Shown here: one piece after another, positions 54,020 to 63,628 of the stretch | How positions within the stretch are numbered: the stretch's first letter is position 1 | Layout of the letters: every line of letters begins with the position of its first letter | NCBI RefSeq assembly: GCF_021283305.1 | Contig: NZ_JAJSOK010000039.1 | Location: 1-64,000 of the forward strand | Direction: 5' to 3' | From: Pseudonocardia kujensis | GTDB taxonomy: Bacteria > Actinomycetota > Actinomycetes > Mycobacteriales > Pseudonocardiaceae | DNA length: 64,000 nucleotides | Position numbers and translations under genes: made by a program | The notes under the pieces: model-generated | The model's input: the letters and a program-made list of their open reading frames with translations, nothing else | Database searches by the model: none | What the model was told of the DNA's origin: nothing

Positions 54020-54415
54020 AACAGCCGGAGGCGGGGCACCCGAGCCTCCTCGGGCTGACGAGCCGGTCGGGAGAAGCGCCAGGAGGTTGCCGGGCCGGCC
54101 CGCGGGACCGGCCGATCCGAATCTCGTCTGGGGGCAGCGGATCCGGTGCACGCCCACGGCGAACTCCCACCGGAGAGGCCGGTGTGGTTGATGGAGACGC
54201 CCAAAGGTCAGCACACACCCCGGGCCATGACGCGATGAACCCGCGCCCATCCATCCCGGTGAGACCGCCGCTGCGGTTCCCGAGCTCGGCCTCCGGCCCC
54301 GGTGGAGCGGCCACGACCCGGATGGACGAGCCGGAACCCCCGCCCCAGACCAGGGGCGCGCACTGAGGCAAGCCGCGTCATCCCAACACACCGACCCCCG
54401 GACAGGAGCCCCACC
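54020..54415. other. No gene seen upstream of ssb
   Basis: Open frames without start signals or motifs. The ssb ribosome site ACAGGAGCC is at the right edge and its promoter should lie in this stretch. Confidence 0.4.
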
Positions 54416-54862
54416 ATGAACGAGCACACCTTCCACGGCACCGTCGGCCGCGAGATCCGGATCAACCACAGCCAGCGCAGCGGCGTCGCGGTGGTCAACT
54501 TCTCCATCGCCATCAACTCCCGCCGCTTCGACAAGTCCAAGGGTCATTACGTCGAGCGCCCCACGGTCTGGAAGGACGTGGTCGTGTTCGGGCAGTTCGC
54601 CGAGAACGTCTACGACACCCTCACGACCGGCATGCACGTCACGATCACCGGCGAGGAGGTCGACGACTCCTACACCAAGGAGCTCGACGAGCCCGGCCGC
54701 GACGACGTGGTCATCCGCCGCACCAAGATCGAGGCCCGCGACGTCGCGGTGAGCCTGCGCTTCCAGAAGGCGCAGGTCGAGAAGGTGCAGCGCTCCCGCG
54801 AGCAGCCCGGCGACCAGCAGGGCAACGGCCGGGCGACGACCGCGCCGCAGCCGCTCGGCTGA
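54416..54862 (+). CDS. ssb: Single-stranded DNA-binding protein
   Basis: 148 residues from the ATG at 54416, with AGGAG upstream. It has the OB-fold sequence of bacterial SSB: FHGTVGREIRINHSQRSGVA, VVNFSIAINSRRFDKSKGHY, VWKDVVVFGQFAENVYDTLT, TGMHVTITGEEVDDSYTKEL and KIEARDVAVSLRF. The usual acidic C-terminal tip DDxPF is missing; the end is ATTAPQPLG, so partner binding may differ from the chromosomal SSB, as is common for element-encoded copies. It stands alone with its own terminator. Confidence 0.85.
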   Translation: MNEHTFHGTVGREIRINHSQRSGVAVVNFSIAINSRRFDKSKGHYVERPTVWKDVVVFGQFAENVYDTLTTGMHVTITGEEVDDSYTKELDEPGRDDVVIRRTKIEARDVAVSLRFQKAQVEKVQRSREQPGDQQGNGRATTAPQPLG

Positions 54863-54904
54863 CCGCCCCCGGGCGGCCCGCAACGCGAGGCCGCCCGGGG
54901 CGGT
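54862..54904 (+). terminator. Hairpin directly after ssb
   Basis: ACCGCCCCCGGGCGGCC and GGCCGCCCGGGGCGGT form a long stem with a 10-base loop. It begins within the last base of the ssb stop region. Confidence 0.8.
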
Positions 54905-55486
54905 GTGCTAGCCGCGGGCAGGCTGTGCTCTTCATCCGTCAACGGCTTCGCCGTTGGCGCCTCGCACCAGCGCGCTGGCCGCCGGCACCATTGGTAGTCA
55001 CTTCCGTCGGCCGATCAGCCACGGCGTCTCGATGCTCACCGCTCCACCGTCCCGCCGGGGACCGACAGTTCCGGCAGGCGCCAGTACACTTGCTCGGCCG
55101 GAGTTCGATCTCCTGCGCCCGCCTGGCGCCAGTCGGCGAGCGTGTCAGACTGGTCGTTGCCGTCCCACGGTGTCTGGATGATCTCGTCCGTGCAGTAGCG
55201 GGTTCTGCCCGTAGGAGTTCACGTAATCCCGCGGGCCAGTGCTCAGGTAATTCCGCAGGTGGTGGGTCCTGGTGATGCTTACCCGGTGGCCTCCGTCGCC
55301 GGTAGGCCCGCGGGGCGCTTCCGGGGCGGTAGCTGGGGCTGTTGAGTCAGGCAGCTCCCGGTCAAACCCGGCGAGGGCGACGGAGTCCGGTGGCTCCAGG
55401 ACGACAGCGGCGAACGACACGCTCATGCACACCGATACTGGCGGGGTGGGCTGCCTCGGTGCAGCTCGTCGAGCTCGATCCGCACT
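54905..55486. other. No gene seen
   Basis: About 580 bases between the ssb terminator and the end of the leftward sigma factor gene. Open frames without start signals or motifs. Confidence 0.4.
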
Positions 55487-56116
55487 TCACCAGCGGCCGG
55501 ATCGGGAGGTATCGACGGAGGCATCGGCACAGGCCGCCGGGGACTCGGTGAGCTGGCGGCGTAGCGCCCGCAGGGCGTAGTACAACCGGGATCGGACGGT
55601 GCCCGCCGGGATACCCAGCGCGGTGGCGGTCCGCTCGGCCGAGGCGTCGCGGTAGAAGATCTCGATGAGCACCTGCCGATGGGCAGGCGTGAGCTCGCCC
55701 AGGGCGCGAGTGAGCAGGCGCCGATCGAGCAGGCCCTCGTAGCCGCCGTCGACCTCGTGGTCGAGGACGGTGTCGTCGACGAGGCTGACCGGGTGGGCCC
55801 GCGCCGCGCGGGCGGTATCGATCAGCACCCGGCGCAGCACCTGTCGCAGCCACGGCCGCAGTGACCGCTCGCCGGTCTGTAGCCGCGGCATGTTGCGCCA
55901 GGCCCGCAGAAAGGTCTCCTGCACCGCGTCCTCGGCGGCGGAGCGGTCGTCGGTGAAGTACTCGGCGTAGGCGAGCAGTGCGTTCGCGTGTTCGTCGTAG
56001 AGCAGTCGTAGTGCTTCCCCGGATTCCCCGGGGTCAGTGCCACGCGGGCGCCCTGGTGCGGGAGCGAAGGCAGGGGGCGGCGGGCAGCGGAGCGGGTAGG
56101 CGTAGGCCGTGGTCAT
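55487..56116 (-). CDS. ECF-type RNA polymerase sigma factor
   Basis: 209 residues from the ATG at 56114-56116. Sigma region 2 is LRLLYDEHANALLAYAEYFT, then AAEDAVQETFLRAWRNMPRL, with the D-A-x-Q-E-x-F core of the -10-binding helix. Region 4 is RALGELTPAHRQVLIEIFYR, then SAERTATALGIPAGTVRSRL, the -35-binding helix-turn-helix. The leader of 40 residues is Pro-rich. No anti-sigma gene lies next to it, unless the divergent gene acts as such. A perfect palindrome sits in front of the start (56119-56137). It faces the haloperoxidase-like gene and may transcribe it. Confidence 0.85.
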   Translation of the reverse strand: MTTAYAYPLRCPPPPAFAPAPGRPRGTDPGESGEALRLLYDEHANALLAYAEYFTDDRSAAEDAVQETFLRAWRNMPRLQTGERSLRPWLRQVLRRVLIDTARAARAHPVSLVDDTVLDHEVDGGYEGLLDRRLLTRALGELTPAHRQVLIEIFYRDASAERTATALGIPAGTVRSRLYYALRALRRQLTESPAACADASVDTSRSGRW

Positions 56117-56118
56117 GT

Positions 56119-56137
56119 CTACTAACACGGTTAGTAG
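56119..56137. promoter_or_regulatory. Perfect palindrome at the start codon of the sigma factor gene
   Basis: CTACTAAC-ACG-GTTAGTAG: 8-bp perfect arms with a 3-base spacer, ending 2 bases before the ATG. It occupies the place where a ribosome site should be, and no Shine-Dalgarno is seen. It could be an operator or, in the mRNA, a hairpin that masks the start. Confidence 0.55.
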
Positions 56138-56301
56138 CAGCGGGCCGTTCAGCTGTCCGGCGACTTCGTCGTCGACGTGATTCCGAGATTGAACGCTGCG
56201 TGGCCCGGGCCCCGTGTCTGGTGGCGTGCGCCGGGAGCGGAGGGCTCCGGCGCCCGGTGCCGACGTCCGCACCGCCCGACCCACGGCTGGGAGACCATCG
56301 A

Positions 56302-57618
56302 ATGCGCACGAGAACCCGATCCCTCGTCATCTTGGCGGCCGCGGCCGCCGCCGCGGGCATTGCCGTTCCGGCCCTGGCGGCCACCTCCGGCGGCGGGACG
56401 TCCGGCGGTGCGGCCGTCCTGGCCGACGTCCCGGGCTCCGGCCAGGCTGTGATCGACTGGAACCGTCAGCTGATCTCGATTCTCGGCACGCCGGATGCCC
56501 AGCCGGCGACGGTGCATCCGACCCGCAGCTTTGCGATGTTGCAGGCGGCCGAGTACGACGCCGTCGTCTCGATCACGCATGCCGCCTCGCCCTACCGCGC
56601 GGTGACGCCCGCGGCGGACGACGCGCGCCCCGACGCGGCCGCGGACCAGGCCGCCCACGACGTCCTCGTCGCCCTCTACCCGTCGAAGCGCGCCGGGCTC
56701 GACACCCAGCTCAGCACCGAGCTGGCCGCGATGCCCGCCGGGCAGGCCACGCAGGACGGCGTCCGGGTCGGTGCGGCGGCAGCTCAGCAGATGCTCGAGC
56801 TGCGGGCCTCCGACGGTTCGTCCGCCGCCGCGGCGCCGTTCGTGGCGGGCACCCGGCCCGGGGACTACCGGCCGACCCCGCCGAAGTTCCCCGCGCCGAT
56901 GTATACCGGCTGGGGATCGGTCACCCCGTTCCTGCTCGACAGCGCCACGCAGTTCACCCCGGCGGCGCCGCCGCCGGTCACCGGTCCCGCGTACGCAACC
57001 GCGCTGAACCAGGTGGAGAGCCTCGGGCGCGACGACAGCACGACCCGCACCCCGGACCAGACCGTGGCGGGCAGGTTCTGGAGCGCCTCACCGGTCTGGA
57101 ACACCTGGAACCAGGTGGCGCAGACGCTCGCCGCGGACCGGAAGGCCAGCCTGGCGCAGGCCACCGCTGCGTTCGCGACGCTGGACCTGTCGTTGGCCGA
57201 CACGACCATCGCGCTCTACGACGCCAAGTACCGGGAGCACGTCTGGCGCCCGGTCACGGCGATCCAGCTCGGCTCGGCCACGGGCAACCCGGCCATCGTC
57301 GCCGACCCGACGTGGAACCCGCTCACGCCCACTGCCGCCGACCCGTCCTACCCGGGTGCGCACAGCGCGCTCAGTGAGGCAGCGGCCACGTCGTTGACCG
57401 CCTTCTACGGTCCGCGCCAGGCGGTCGCCATCACCTCCTCCGCGGTCCCCGGGGTGACCCGCACCTTCACCAGCCTCGCGGCAGCGGCCGACGAGGCAGG
57501 GCTCAGCCGCATCTGGGCCGGGCAGCACACCGCACTCGACCACCAGGCCGGCCAGCAGCTCGGCCGCCAGGTCGCCGGCGTCGTGCTCGGCGGTCTGCAC
57601 CTTCCCAGCACCGGCTAA
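56302..57618 (+). CDS. Secreted vanadium-haloperoxidase/PAP2-superfamily protein
   Basis: 438 residues. A signal peptide (residues 1-26, MRTRTRSLVILAAAAAAAGI then AVPALA) points to export. The C-terminal half shows the PAP2/haloperoxidase pocket: YDAKYREHVWRPVTAIQLGS (Lys and Arg), DPSYPGAHSALSEAAATSLT (phosphate/vanadate-binding loop) and RIWAGQHTALDHQAGQQLGR (Arg-x5-His). The loop reads Pro-Gly-Ala-His, not the usual Pro-Ser-Gly-His, as seen in a secreted actinobacterial subgroup. It may be a phosphatase or a haloperoxidase-like enzyme; activity is not readable. GGGAGA lies before the ATG. It is divergent from the ECF sigma gene. Confidence 0.8.
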   Translation: MRTRTRSLVILAAAAAAAGIAVPALAATSGGGTSGGAAVLADVPGSGQAVIDWNRQLISILGTPDAQPATVHPTRSFAMLQAAEYDAVVSITHAASPYRAVTPAADDARPDAAADQAAHDVLVALYPSKRAGLDTQLSTELAAMPAGQATQDGVRVGAAAAQQMLELRASDGSSAAAAPFVAGTRPGDYRPTPPKFPAPMYTGWGSVTPFLLDSATQFTPAAPPPVTGPAYATALNQVESLGRDDSTTRTPDQTVAGRFWSASPVWNTWNQVAQTLAADRKASLAQATAAFATLDLSLADTTIALYDAKYREHVWRPVTAIQLGSATGNPAIVADPTWNPLTPTAADPSYPGAHSALSEAAATSLTAFYGPRQAVAITSSAVPGVTRTFTSLAAAADEAGLSRIWAGQHTALDHQAGQQLGRQVAGVVLGGLHLPSTG

Positions 57619-57727
57619 CACCACTCCCGGAGGCCCGCAACAGGCAGGGACGAGCGCGCCAGTCGACGCGGTGCCTCCCGCCGCCGGCGGGCCTCCGGTC
57701 ACCACACAGCTGGCCCGTTCCCGTTAC

Positions 57728-57750
57728 CGCCGGACTCCAGGAGTCCGGCG
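57728..57750 (+). terminator. Hairpin after the haloperoxidase-like gene
   Basis: CGCCGGACTCC-A-GGAGTCCGGCG: a perfect 11-bp palindrome with a 1-base centre, 110 bases after the stop. Otherwise 57619-57957 holds no gene. Confidence 0.65.
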
Positions 57751-57957
57751 ATGCGGCCCTGTCCCGTCCGGCGACCCGCCCTGTCCGCTCGGCCGACAGG
57801 GTGCTCCCGGTGTCCGTCACCGCTGCCCAAGCGTGCCTGGCACGAGGACTGCTCTGCCAGAGCTGTGCTGCCGCGGTGAACGTTCGAGGGCTACGGTCCG
57901 TGTGAAGGGAGGAGGGAGGCCATCGGCCGCCCGTCGCCGGAGCCCGGAGGTTGCCCG

Positions 57958-58356
57958 ATGCCGTCGCTACGCCGATCGCGCCCGTTCGGTGACCTGGAGG
58001 CCACGGTGATGGAGCTGCTCTGGGCGGCCGGGCGCCCGCTCCTGGTCCGCGACGTCGTCGAGGGGATGCACCCGCAACGCGCGCCGGCCTACACCACCGT
58101 CATGACGGTGCTGGACAACCTGCATCGCAAGGGCTGGCTGCAGCGCGAGCGCGACGGCCGGGCGTGGCGCTACGAGCCGGTGCTGAGCCGACAGGCCTAC
58201 ACCGCCCGGCTCATGCACGAGGCCCTGGCGGTCAGCGACGACCGAGCCGGGGTGTTGGCACGATTCGTCGAGGAGATCGACCCGCAGGACGCCGCCGCGC
58301 TCGCCGCCGCGTTGCACGAGACGCCCGAGGGGCGCGACCCGGGGACGGCCTCATGA
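57958..58356 (+). CDS. BlaI/MecI-family transcriptional repressor
   Basis: 132 residues. The winged-helix domain is FGDLEATVMELLWAAGRPLL, then VRDVVEGMHPQRAPAYTTVM and TVLDNLHRKGWLQRERDGRA, WRYEP, which is the typical BlaI pattern with A-Y-T-T-V-M-T-V-L-x-N-L-x-x-K. The C-terminal dimerisation helix has FVEEIDPQDAAALAAALHET. It overlaps the M56 protease gene by 4 bases, forming the classical repressor-sensor pair. Confidence 0.9.
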   Translation: MPSLRRSRPFGDLEATVMELLWAAGRPLLVRDVVEGMHPQRAPAYTTVMTVLDNLHRKGWLQRERDGRAWRYEPVLSRQAYTARLMHEALAVSDDRAGVLARFVEEIDPQDAAALAAALHETPEGRDPGTAS

Positions 58357-59303
58357 CCGTCGGCGGCGTCCTGATCCTCTACGCGGCCCTGGTCGGGTTC
58401 GCCGGCCCGCTCGCACTCCGGCGCGCCGCATGGCCGGTCCGCGCGCCTCGGCTGGGCGCCGCGGCCGTCCTCGCCGCGGCCTGGACGGTTCCCATCGCGC
58501 TCGTCCTGGCCGGCGTCACCATCGCCCTGCCTGCGAGCGCCCTGTCCGCTGACCTGGGTCAGTTGATCGGGGCCTGCCTGCATCGGTTGCGCGCCGCCTA
58601 CGGCACTCCGACCGGGGGGATCGTCACCGCGGGCCAAGTGCTGTTGGTGGCCGTCGTCGTGCGGATCGGCTGGGCCGCGGGCCAGGTTGCCCACCGGCGG
58701 CGCACCGAGAGTCGCCGGCACCGGCTGTTGCTCAGGCTTGCCGGCCGACGCCGGGCGCACCTGTCCGCCCTGGTGGTCGACCATCCGGGGGCCGCCGCCT
58801 ACAGCCTCGCGGGCCGGCACTCGGCGATCGTGGTCACCAGCGGGGCGATCGAGCTGCTCACCGAGCCGCAGCTGGGCGCCGTGCTCGCCCACGAGAAGGC
58901 GCACCTGGTCGCCCGCCATCACCGCCGACAGGCCGCAGCCGCCCTGGTCGCCGCGGTGCTGCCCGTTGTGCCGTTGCTGCGCGAGGCACCGGCCCGGGTG
59001 GGCCGGCTCCTCGAGATGGACGCCGACGAGCTGGCCTCCGAACGCCACGAGCCCCGGGTGCTCGCGAGCGCGCTGGTCGCCGTCACCGGGGCAGGAAGCC
59101 GACTCGGCCTTGCGAACCCGCCGCCGGCGATCGCGACGACGACGGCTGCCGGGCCCGCCGCCGACGCTGTCGCGCGGATCCACCGCCTGCTGCGCCCGCC
59201 GGAGCACCTGCGGCGCCACACGCTCACCCGCGCCGCGGTCGTCGGGCTCACGATCGCACCGCTTCTCCTCGCGACCGCACCGGCCCTCGTCGCCCTCCAA
59301 TGA
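58353..59303 (+). CDS. M56-family (BlaR1-like) membrane metalloprotease
   Basis: 316 residues. Membrane helices lie at the N-terminus (VGGVLILYAALVGFAGPLAL), the middle (LGAAAVLAAAWTVPIALVLA, then VTAGQVLLVAVVVRIG) and the end. The zinc motif is AVLAHEKAHLVARHHRRQAA (H-E-x-x-H) and the third ligand is probably the Glu in LLEMDADELASE. It lacks the C-terminal beta-lactam sensor domain of BlaR1, as most actinobacterial members do. It would cleave the BlaI-like repressor on an unknown signal. No target gene is obvious near it. Confidence 0.88.
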   Translation: MTVGGVLILYAALVGFAGPLALRRAAWPVRAPRLGAAAVLAAAWTVPIALVLAGVTIALPASALSADLGQLIGACLHRLRAAYGTPTGGIVTAGQVLLVAVVVRIGWAAGQVAHRRRTESRRHRLLLRLAGRRRAHLSALVVDHPGAAAYSLAGRHSAIVVTSGAIELLTEPQLGAVLAHEKAHLVARHHRRQAAAALVAAVLPVVPLLREAPARVGRLLEMDADELASERHEPRVLASALVAVTGAGSRLGLANPPPAIATTTAAGPAADAVARIHRLLRPPEHLRRHTLTRAAVVGLTIAPLLLATAPALVALQ

Positions 59304-59325
59304 CGGGCAAAGCCGGTCGGTCCGG

Positions 59326-59798
59326 TCAGGGCCTTCGGACCGGGCGGGTGACGGCTCGGCTCGAGCGGCAAAGCAGCAGCGCAACAGCTGCGAGAACGGC
59401 AATCGCCTCGGCGACCGCGCCGATGACCTTCTCCGGATACCAGGCGGGCTCGTACAGGTCGGGGACTGGGCCGAAGGCACCGATGTCGACGTAGCGGTAG
59501 CTCATGACCGCAGCCAGGGCGCTCGCCGCGACGACCAGAGCCGCGACGTGTACCCAGCGGCGGTGGACCATCACGAGAACGAGCAGTGCGGCCGCGGCGG
59601 CGACTGCCGCCTCGGCGAGGAACAGTGCCTGCTCGCTGACCGCCCGGCCACCGGCGGGATAGAACCGGGCGAGGTCGGCATGAACGGCGGCGTCGAGGGC
59701 GAGGCCCGCGGCGAGCAGGACGCGCAGCGCCCGCTCGCCGGCACGGCCGCGCCTCGCAGCCGAAAACGGGGCGGCCTCAGTCACCATCTCGGGAGCCA

Positions 59799-59799
<1 letters not shown>
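59326..59799 (-). CDS. Four-helix membrane protein coupled to the COG4315-type protein
   Basis: 157 residues. Helices: ALRVLLAAGLALDAAVHADL, LAEAAVAAAAALLVLVMVHR, HVAALVVAASALAAVMSYRY, and IGAVAEAIAVLAAVALLLCR. The first loop HADLARFYPAGG and the loop YVDIGAFGPVPDLYEPAWYP are likely extracellular. The start overlaps the stop of the upstream gene by one base, so the two proteins are translated together. Unknown family; perhaps a membrane partner for the secreted protein. Confidence 0.7.
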
Positions 59800-60389
<590 letters not shown>

Positions 60390-60656
60390 CTGCTGCCTCC
60401 GGTCCGTGCGCGGTGCCCGTGGGCTGTATTGGTTCGGTGTGCTGGAGGCGGGGCGGCTCGCAGGCGCCGCACCCGCCACCTACTCACACGCGCAGCAGCC
60501 GAGCCGCGTTCACCGCTCCACCCGATGGCGCCGCGGGTGAACAACCTCCTCGCCGGCAGGCGTATCAGTGGGCATGACGAGCGTTCTGCCCGCGGGCGAC
60601 CCTCGACCGGGGCCGACACCCCCGGAGGGCGCTACTGCGGCGACGGGAGGCCACCC

Positions 60657-60956
60657 GTGTTGAGCGAGCGGGAGCTGCGTGTCCTGCGGGAGATCGAGCA
60701 ACACACAGCGAGGGAAGATCCGCGGTTCGCCACCTCGATGCGACGCCCGCTCACGGCGTGGCAGTCCCAACTGGCCGCCTGCTACGACGCCCTCAGCGTC
60801 GTCGCCGTCCTGACCGCGGTGCTGTGCCTGCTGCTGGGACTGCTCGGCGCCGGCCTCACAGCCGCGTTGCTCGCCGTCGGCGCCACGGTGGTACGCCCCA
60901 GGCCCTCGGCCGCGTCGATCCGCCAGTGGCGCTCCCGCGACCGACCACGGCAGTGA
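60657..60956 (+). CDS. DUF3040-family membrane protein
   Basis: 99 residues from a GTG at 60657, with GGGAGG 6 bases upstream. It begins LSERELRVLREIEQHTARED, then PRFATSMRRP, the DUF3040 N-terminal signature (LSxxExxxLxxIExxLxxxDPxFA). Two helices follow: LSVVAVLTAVLCLLLGLLGA and LTAALLAVGATVVR. Typical of actinobacteria; role unknown. Confidence 0.85.
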   Translation: MLSERELRVLREIEQHTAREDPRFATSMRRPLTAWQSQLAACYDALSVVAVLTAVLCLLLGLLGAGLTAALLAVGATVVRPRPSAASIRQWRSRDRPRQ

Positions 60957-60969
60957 CCCCCTCCGGTGC

Positions 60970-60991
60970 TTGTCCGCTTTGCGGCGGACAA
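60970..60991 (+). terminator. Hairpin after DUF3040
   Basis: TTGTCCGC-TTTGCG-GCGGACAA: an 8-bp perfect stem, 14 bases after the stop. Confidence 0.55.
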
Positions 60992-61143
60992 ACCCGAAGG
61001 GAGCCCTCCCTGAGCTGATCCTCGATCTGGCACGCCGGCCCCGGACGGATCAGCCTGTACCTACACCGGCATCAGCGTTCGTACGCGGACACACCGCCCT
61101 CGCGCTGAACCTGCGCCGCTTCCACGCTCCGTGCCGAGCAGGG

Positions 61144-61485
61144 TCAGCAGTGCCTCATTTCGTCCGGGCGGGCTTCGACGCTGATCACGTCGCGGTGCAC
61201 GAACCCGGTCTTGCCCTGCGGGTCCGGGGTCAGACTGATACGAAACCAGTTCTGGTTGCCGTTGATCTCCTGACCCTCGGTAAAGCACAGCGCGACGACC
61301 GGCTGGTTGGGCTTCAGGTTGGTGAAGACAGCCCCCGACTGGTCGTTCGCGTCCTGGTACGCCGTCGTAGGGGCCTTGATGTAGGCCGGGTGACCGGCCT
61401 CCGCAGCGGTCGCGGACCCGGCGAACCCCACGAGGCCTGCTACAAGGACCGCGGCTCCGATGACAGCGAGAAAGATCTTGCGCAT
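61144..61485 (-). CDS. Small secreted SH3-like protein
   Basis: 113 residues with AAAGG upstream of the ATG. The signal peptide is MRKIFLAVIGAAVLVAGLVG, cut after ATAAEA or near it. The mature part (IKAPTTAYQDANDQSGAVFT, NLKPNQPVVALCFTEGQEIN, GNQNWFRISLTPDPQGKTGF, VHRDVISV) resembles the bacterial SH3-type repeat (Y-D-x-x-D, then W-Y/F-x-x, then G-F-V-x-x-x-x-V). Two Cys residues could pair. It likely binds cell-wall components. Single gene. Confidence 0.75.
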   Translation of the reverse strand: MRKIFLAVIGAAVLVAGLVGFAGSATAAEAGHPAYIKAPTTAYQDANDQSGAVFTNLKPNQPVVALCFTEGQEINGNQNWFRISLTPDPQGKTGFVHRDVISVEARPDEMRHC

Positions 61486-61619
61486 GACGGTTGCCTTTCC
61501 GTTCGGTGGTCGGCACCGGGCTTCCGGCGCCGAGCATCAGGTTCGCCGGGAGGGGGTGCTCAGCAGAGTCGGGCGATCGGTGGATCGGGCGGTGGAGTTC
61601 GGGCTGGCCCAGAGCGGCT

Positions 61620-62280
61620 GCCGGCGCGTCCCAGCCATCCACGACGCCGGAAAGAGACGTAGAGCAGGCCGGCGAGGACGCCGATCAGCATCGAGCTGGC
61701 CGCGAACCCACGGCTGTGAGAACCCGGAGTAGGGCGTTCTGCCCGTACCGGCCGGTGATGGCGGTCGGGACGGCGATGATCGCGGCCCACGCCGCGAGCT
61801 TTCGCGTGATGATGTCGAGCTCGTTGTCCTGCTCGGTGGCGTTGGTCTCCAAGATGCCGCTGACATGGTCGCGCGTGCCGCAGACCGTCTCGGCTGCACC
61901 GAGGACATGGTCGTAGACGTCCTGGAACAGGGAGCGATCCCGGGCTGAGCAAGGCGATGTTCTCCTCCTCCCGGCGGAGACACCCGACCACCTCCCGCAC
62001 GGCCACGGTGACCCGGCGCAGGCGGCCGGGACTCGTGCGCAGCTCGACTCCTCGTCGAGCGATGTCGACGTCGCGCCCGGGCTCGAACAGAGCCTCCCCG
62101 AGCTCGTCGCGAGGTCCTCGAGTTGTCGGACCGTCTGGTAGTGGCCGTCCACGACGGCGTCGGCCCACCCGTGCGTCAGGAAACCGACACCACCTGCTGC
62201 CAGGGCAGGCGCGGCGTCCCACCGGGCCAGCGCCGCGTCGATGTCGAACGCCGCCCTCCGAATGGTCACCAACGCGCACG
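61620..62280 (-). pseudogene. Broken CorA-type Mg/Co transporter
   Basis: Successive frames spell one protein: HGWADAVVDGHYQTVRQLED, then SPGRLRRVTVAVREVVGCLR, then SLFQDVYDHVLGAAETVCGT and GILETNATEQDNELDIITRK, LAAWAAIIAVPTAITGRYGQ, the end of which is the first transmembrane helix and the start of the GxN loop (CorA has YGMN; here YGQN). At least three frameshifts and a missing start disable it. Confidence 0.65.
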
Positions 62281-63057
62281 GGCGATGAACGCGCTCATCT
62301 CACTGGCACGACCTTGTGGCTTCGGGGAGCGAGGCCGGTCCACCCCCCCCCGGGTCTGGAAGCAGCTCGCCCGCGCCGCCGACCGACGAGTTCGGGCGGC
62401 CGTGGTCCGTCAAGCGGGCAGCCCCCGCCAGGGGCAGGAGCCCCCGGCCGAGGCCCGGCTGGCTCGGTCGACCCGTTCGATGGTCAGGCCGCCGATGGCA
62501 TCCTGCCCGCCGGTCTTCGCGCCTGCGCTCTCCTTGATCGCTGAACCTTGCGCCTCCTTGTCGTGAGAACGCGCCGCGCCGTTGCAGGGGTACTGCTAAC
62601 CCTGGCGTGAGTCTCTGGTCCGAGCGGCCTGCCGGGACCTCAATACCGCCCACGGGTATACAAGGCTGCCAATAACTTGCGCGGAGCTGGTCGCTTCGCG
62701 AGGTCGGGACAGGTGGAGGTGCGGGGACTCGGCACAAGAGCCCACCCTCCTCGCTCTTCGACGTCGCGATCCTGCCCGCGAACCGCTCGCCCGGTCCAGG
62801 CCCTGCGCTGCGCTCCGGCCGCGCGCGGTCGCCTGCGGCGAGCCCGGCCCGGCTCTCGGAACCCCGGGCCTTCCGGTTCGCGCCGAAGAGCCGAAGAGAG
62901 GGGAGACCGACACCCCGCCACGGCGGCTGCCGCCGCGTAGCCCGCCTCGGGCGGATTCTCTCCGGCGCCGTGCGCTGCCCGGACCGGGTCTCGCTCGGAG
63001 AGCATCAGGTGCGCCGCACAAGGCGGCAACCAGCGGAAACGGAAGGAGAGAGAACGG
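62281..63057. other. No gene seen
   Basis: About 780 bases. A run of C at 62342-62350 and open frames without start signals. The last 20 bases hold the ribosome site (GGAAGGAGAGAG) of the next gene. Confidence 0.4.
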
Positions 63058-63234
63058 ATGAAGCTCAGCCGGAGCAGCAAGCGCCAGAGCACCCGTGGCA
63101 GCGGCGAGGAGAAGCGGTTCTGCCGCGGCTGCGGCCACCAGCTGTTCGCGACGAGGTGGGGCCACCAGGAGGTCTGCTCGAAGCCCTGCTGCCAGGCGAT
63201 CGTCCTGGCCCATACCGAGCGCCGCCTCGCCTGA
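63058..63234 (+). CDS. 58-residue zinc-finger-like protein
   Basis: The ATG at 63058 follows AAGGAG. MKLSRSSKRQSTRGSGEEKR is a basic leader, and FCRGCGHQLFATRWGHQEVC, then SKPCC, gives a C-x-x-C ... C-x-x-x-C zinc fold. It is followed 48 bases later by the WhiB gene on the same strand. Probably a small nucleic-acid-binding protein of the element. No family name. Confidence 0.65.
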   Translation: MKLSRSSKRQSTRGSGEEKRFCRGCGHQLFATRWGHQEVCSKPCCQAIVLAHTERRLA

Positions 63235-63281
63235 CCGGCGACCACCTACCCGAGACCCACACGGCTCGAGAGGAGACCGAG

Positions 63282-63536
63282 ATGGACTGGCGAGACAAGG
63301 CCGCTTGCCGCGACCAGGAGCCCGAACTGTTCCTCCCCGTCGGAAACGCCGGGCCCGCGCTCGAGCAGACCGCGAAAGCCAAGGCGGTGTGCGCCCGCTG
63401 CCCGGTGAGCCAGCAGTGCCGGGACTGGGCCCGGGCGCACGAGGACAGCGGCGTCTGGGGCGGCGAGGACGAGTACGAGCGCCGCGAGGCCCGCGACAAG
63501 CACCGCCGCAGCCGCCGCTCGTACCAAGCCGCATGA
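63282..63536 (+). CDS. WhiB-family iron-sulfur regulator
   Basis: 84 residues from the ATG at 63282, with GAGGAGA upstream. The four iron-sulfur Cys are C9, C37, C40 and C46 (AACRDQEPELFLPVG, AKAVCARCPVSQQCRDWA), the fixed C-x-x-C-x5-C spacing. The G-V-W-G-G turn is in DSGVWGGEDEYERREARD, then a basic tail (HRRSRRSYQAA). It binds 4Fe-4S and, with the sigma factor, DNA. Such genes are common on actinobacterial elements. A strong terminator follows. Confidence 0.92.
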   Translation: MDWRDKAACRDQEPELFLPVGNAGPALEQTAKAKAVCARCPVSQQCRDWARAHEDSGVWGGEDEYERREARDKHRRSRRSYQAA

Positions 63537-63557
63537 CCATCACCCACCCGACGACGG

Positions 63558-63600
63558 GCTGGTGAGACGGGCCAGAAGCTAGCTGGCCCGTCTCACCAGC
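63558..63600 (+). terminator. Strong hairpin after whiB-like gene
   Basis: GCTGGTGAGACGGGCCAG and CTGGCCCGTCTCACCAGC form an 18-bp perfect stem with a 7-base loop. Confidence 0.85.
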
Positions 63601-63628
63601 ACCGTACCCGACCAAGGAGAACACCCCG

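Noticed and set aside
37412-57618. Joint halogen pathway of the halohydrin dehalogenase and the haloperoxidase-like protein
   Set aside because: They lie about 18 kb apart, the latter is secreted, has its own sigma factor and no copy of the shared operator.
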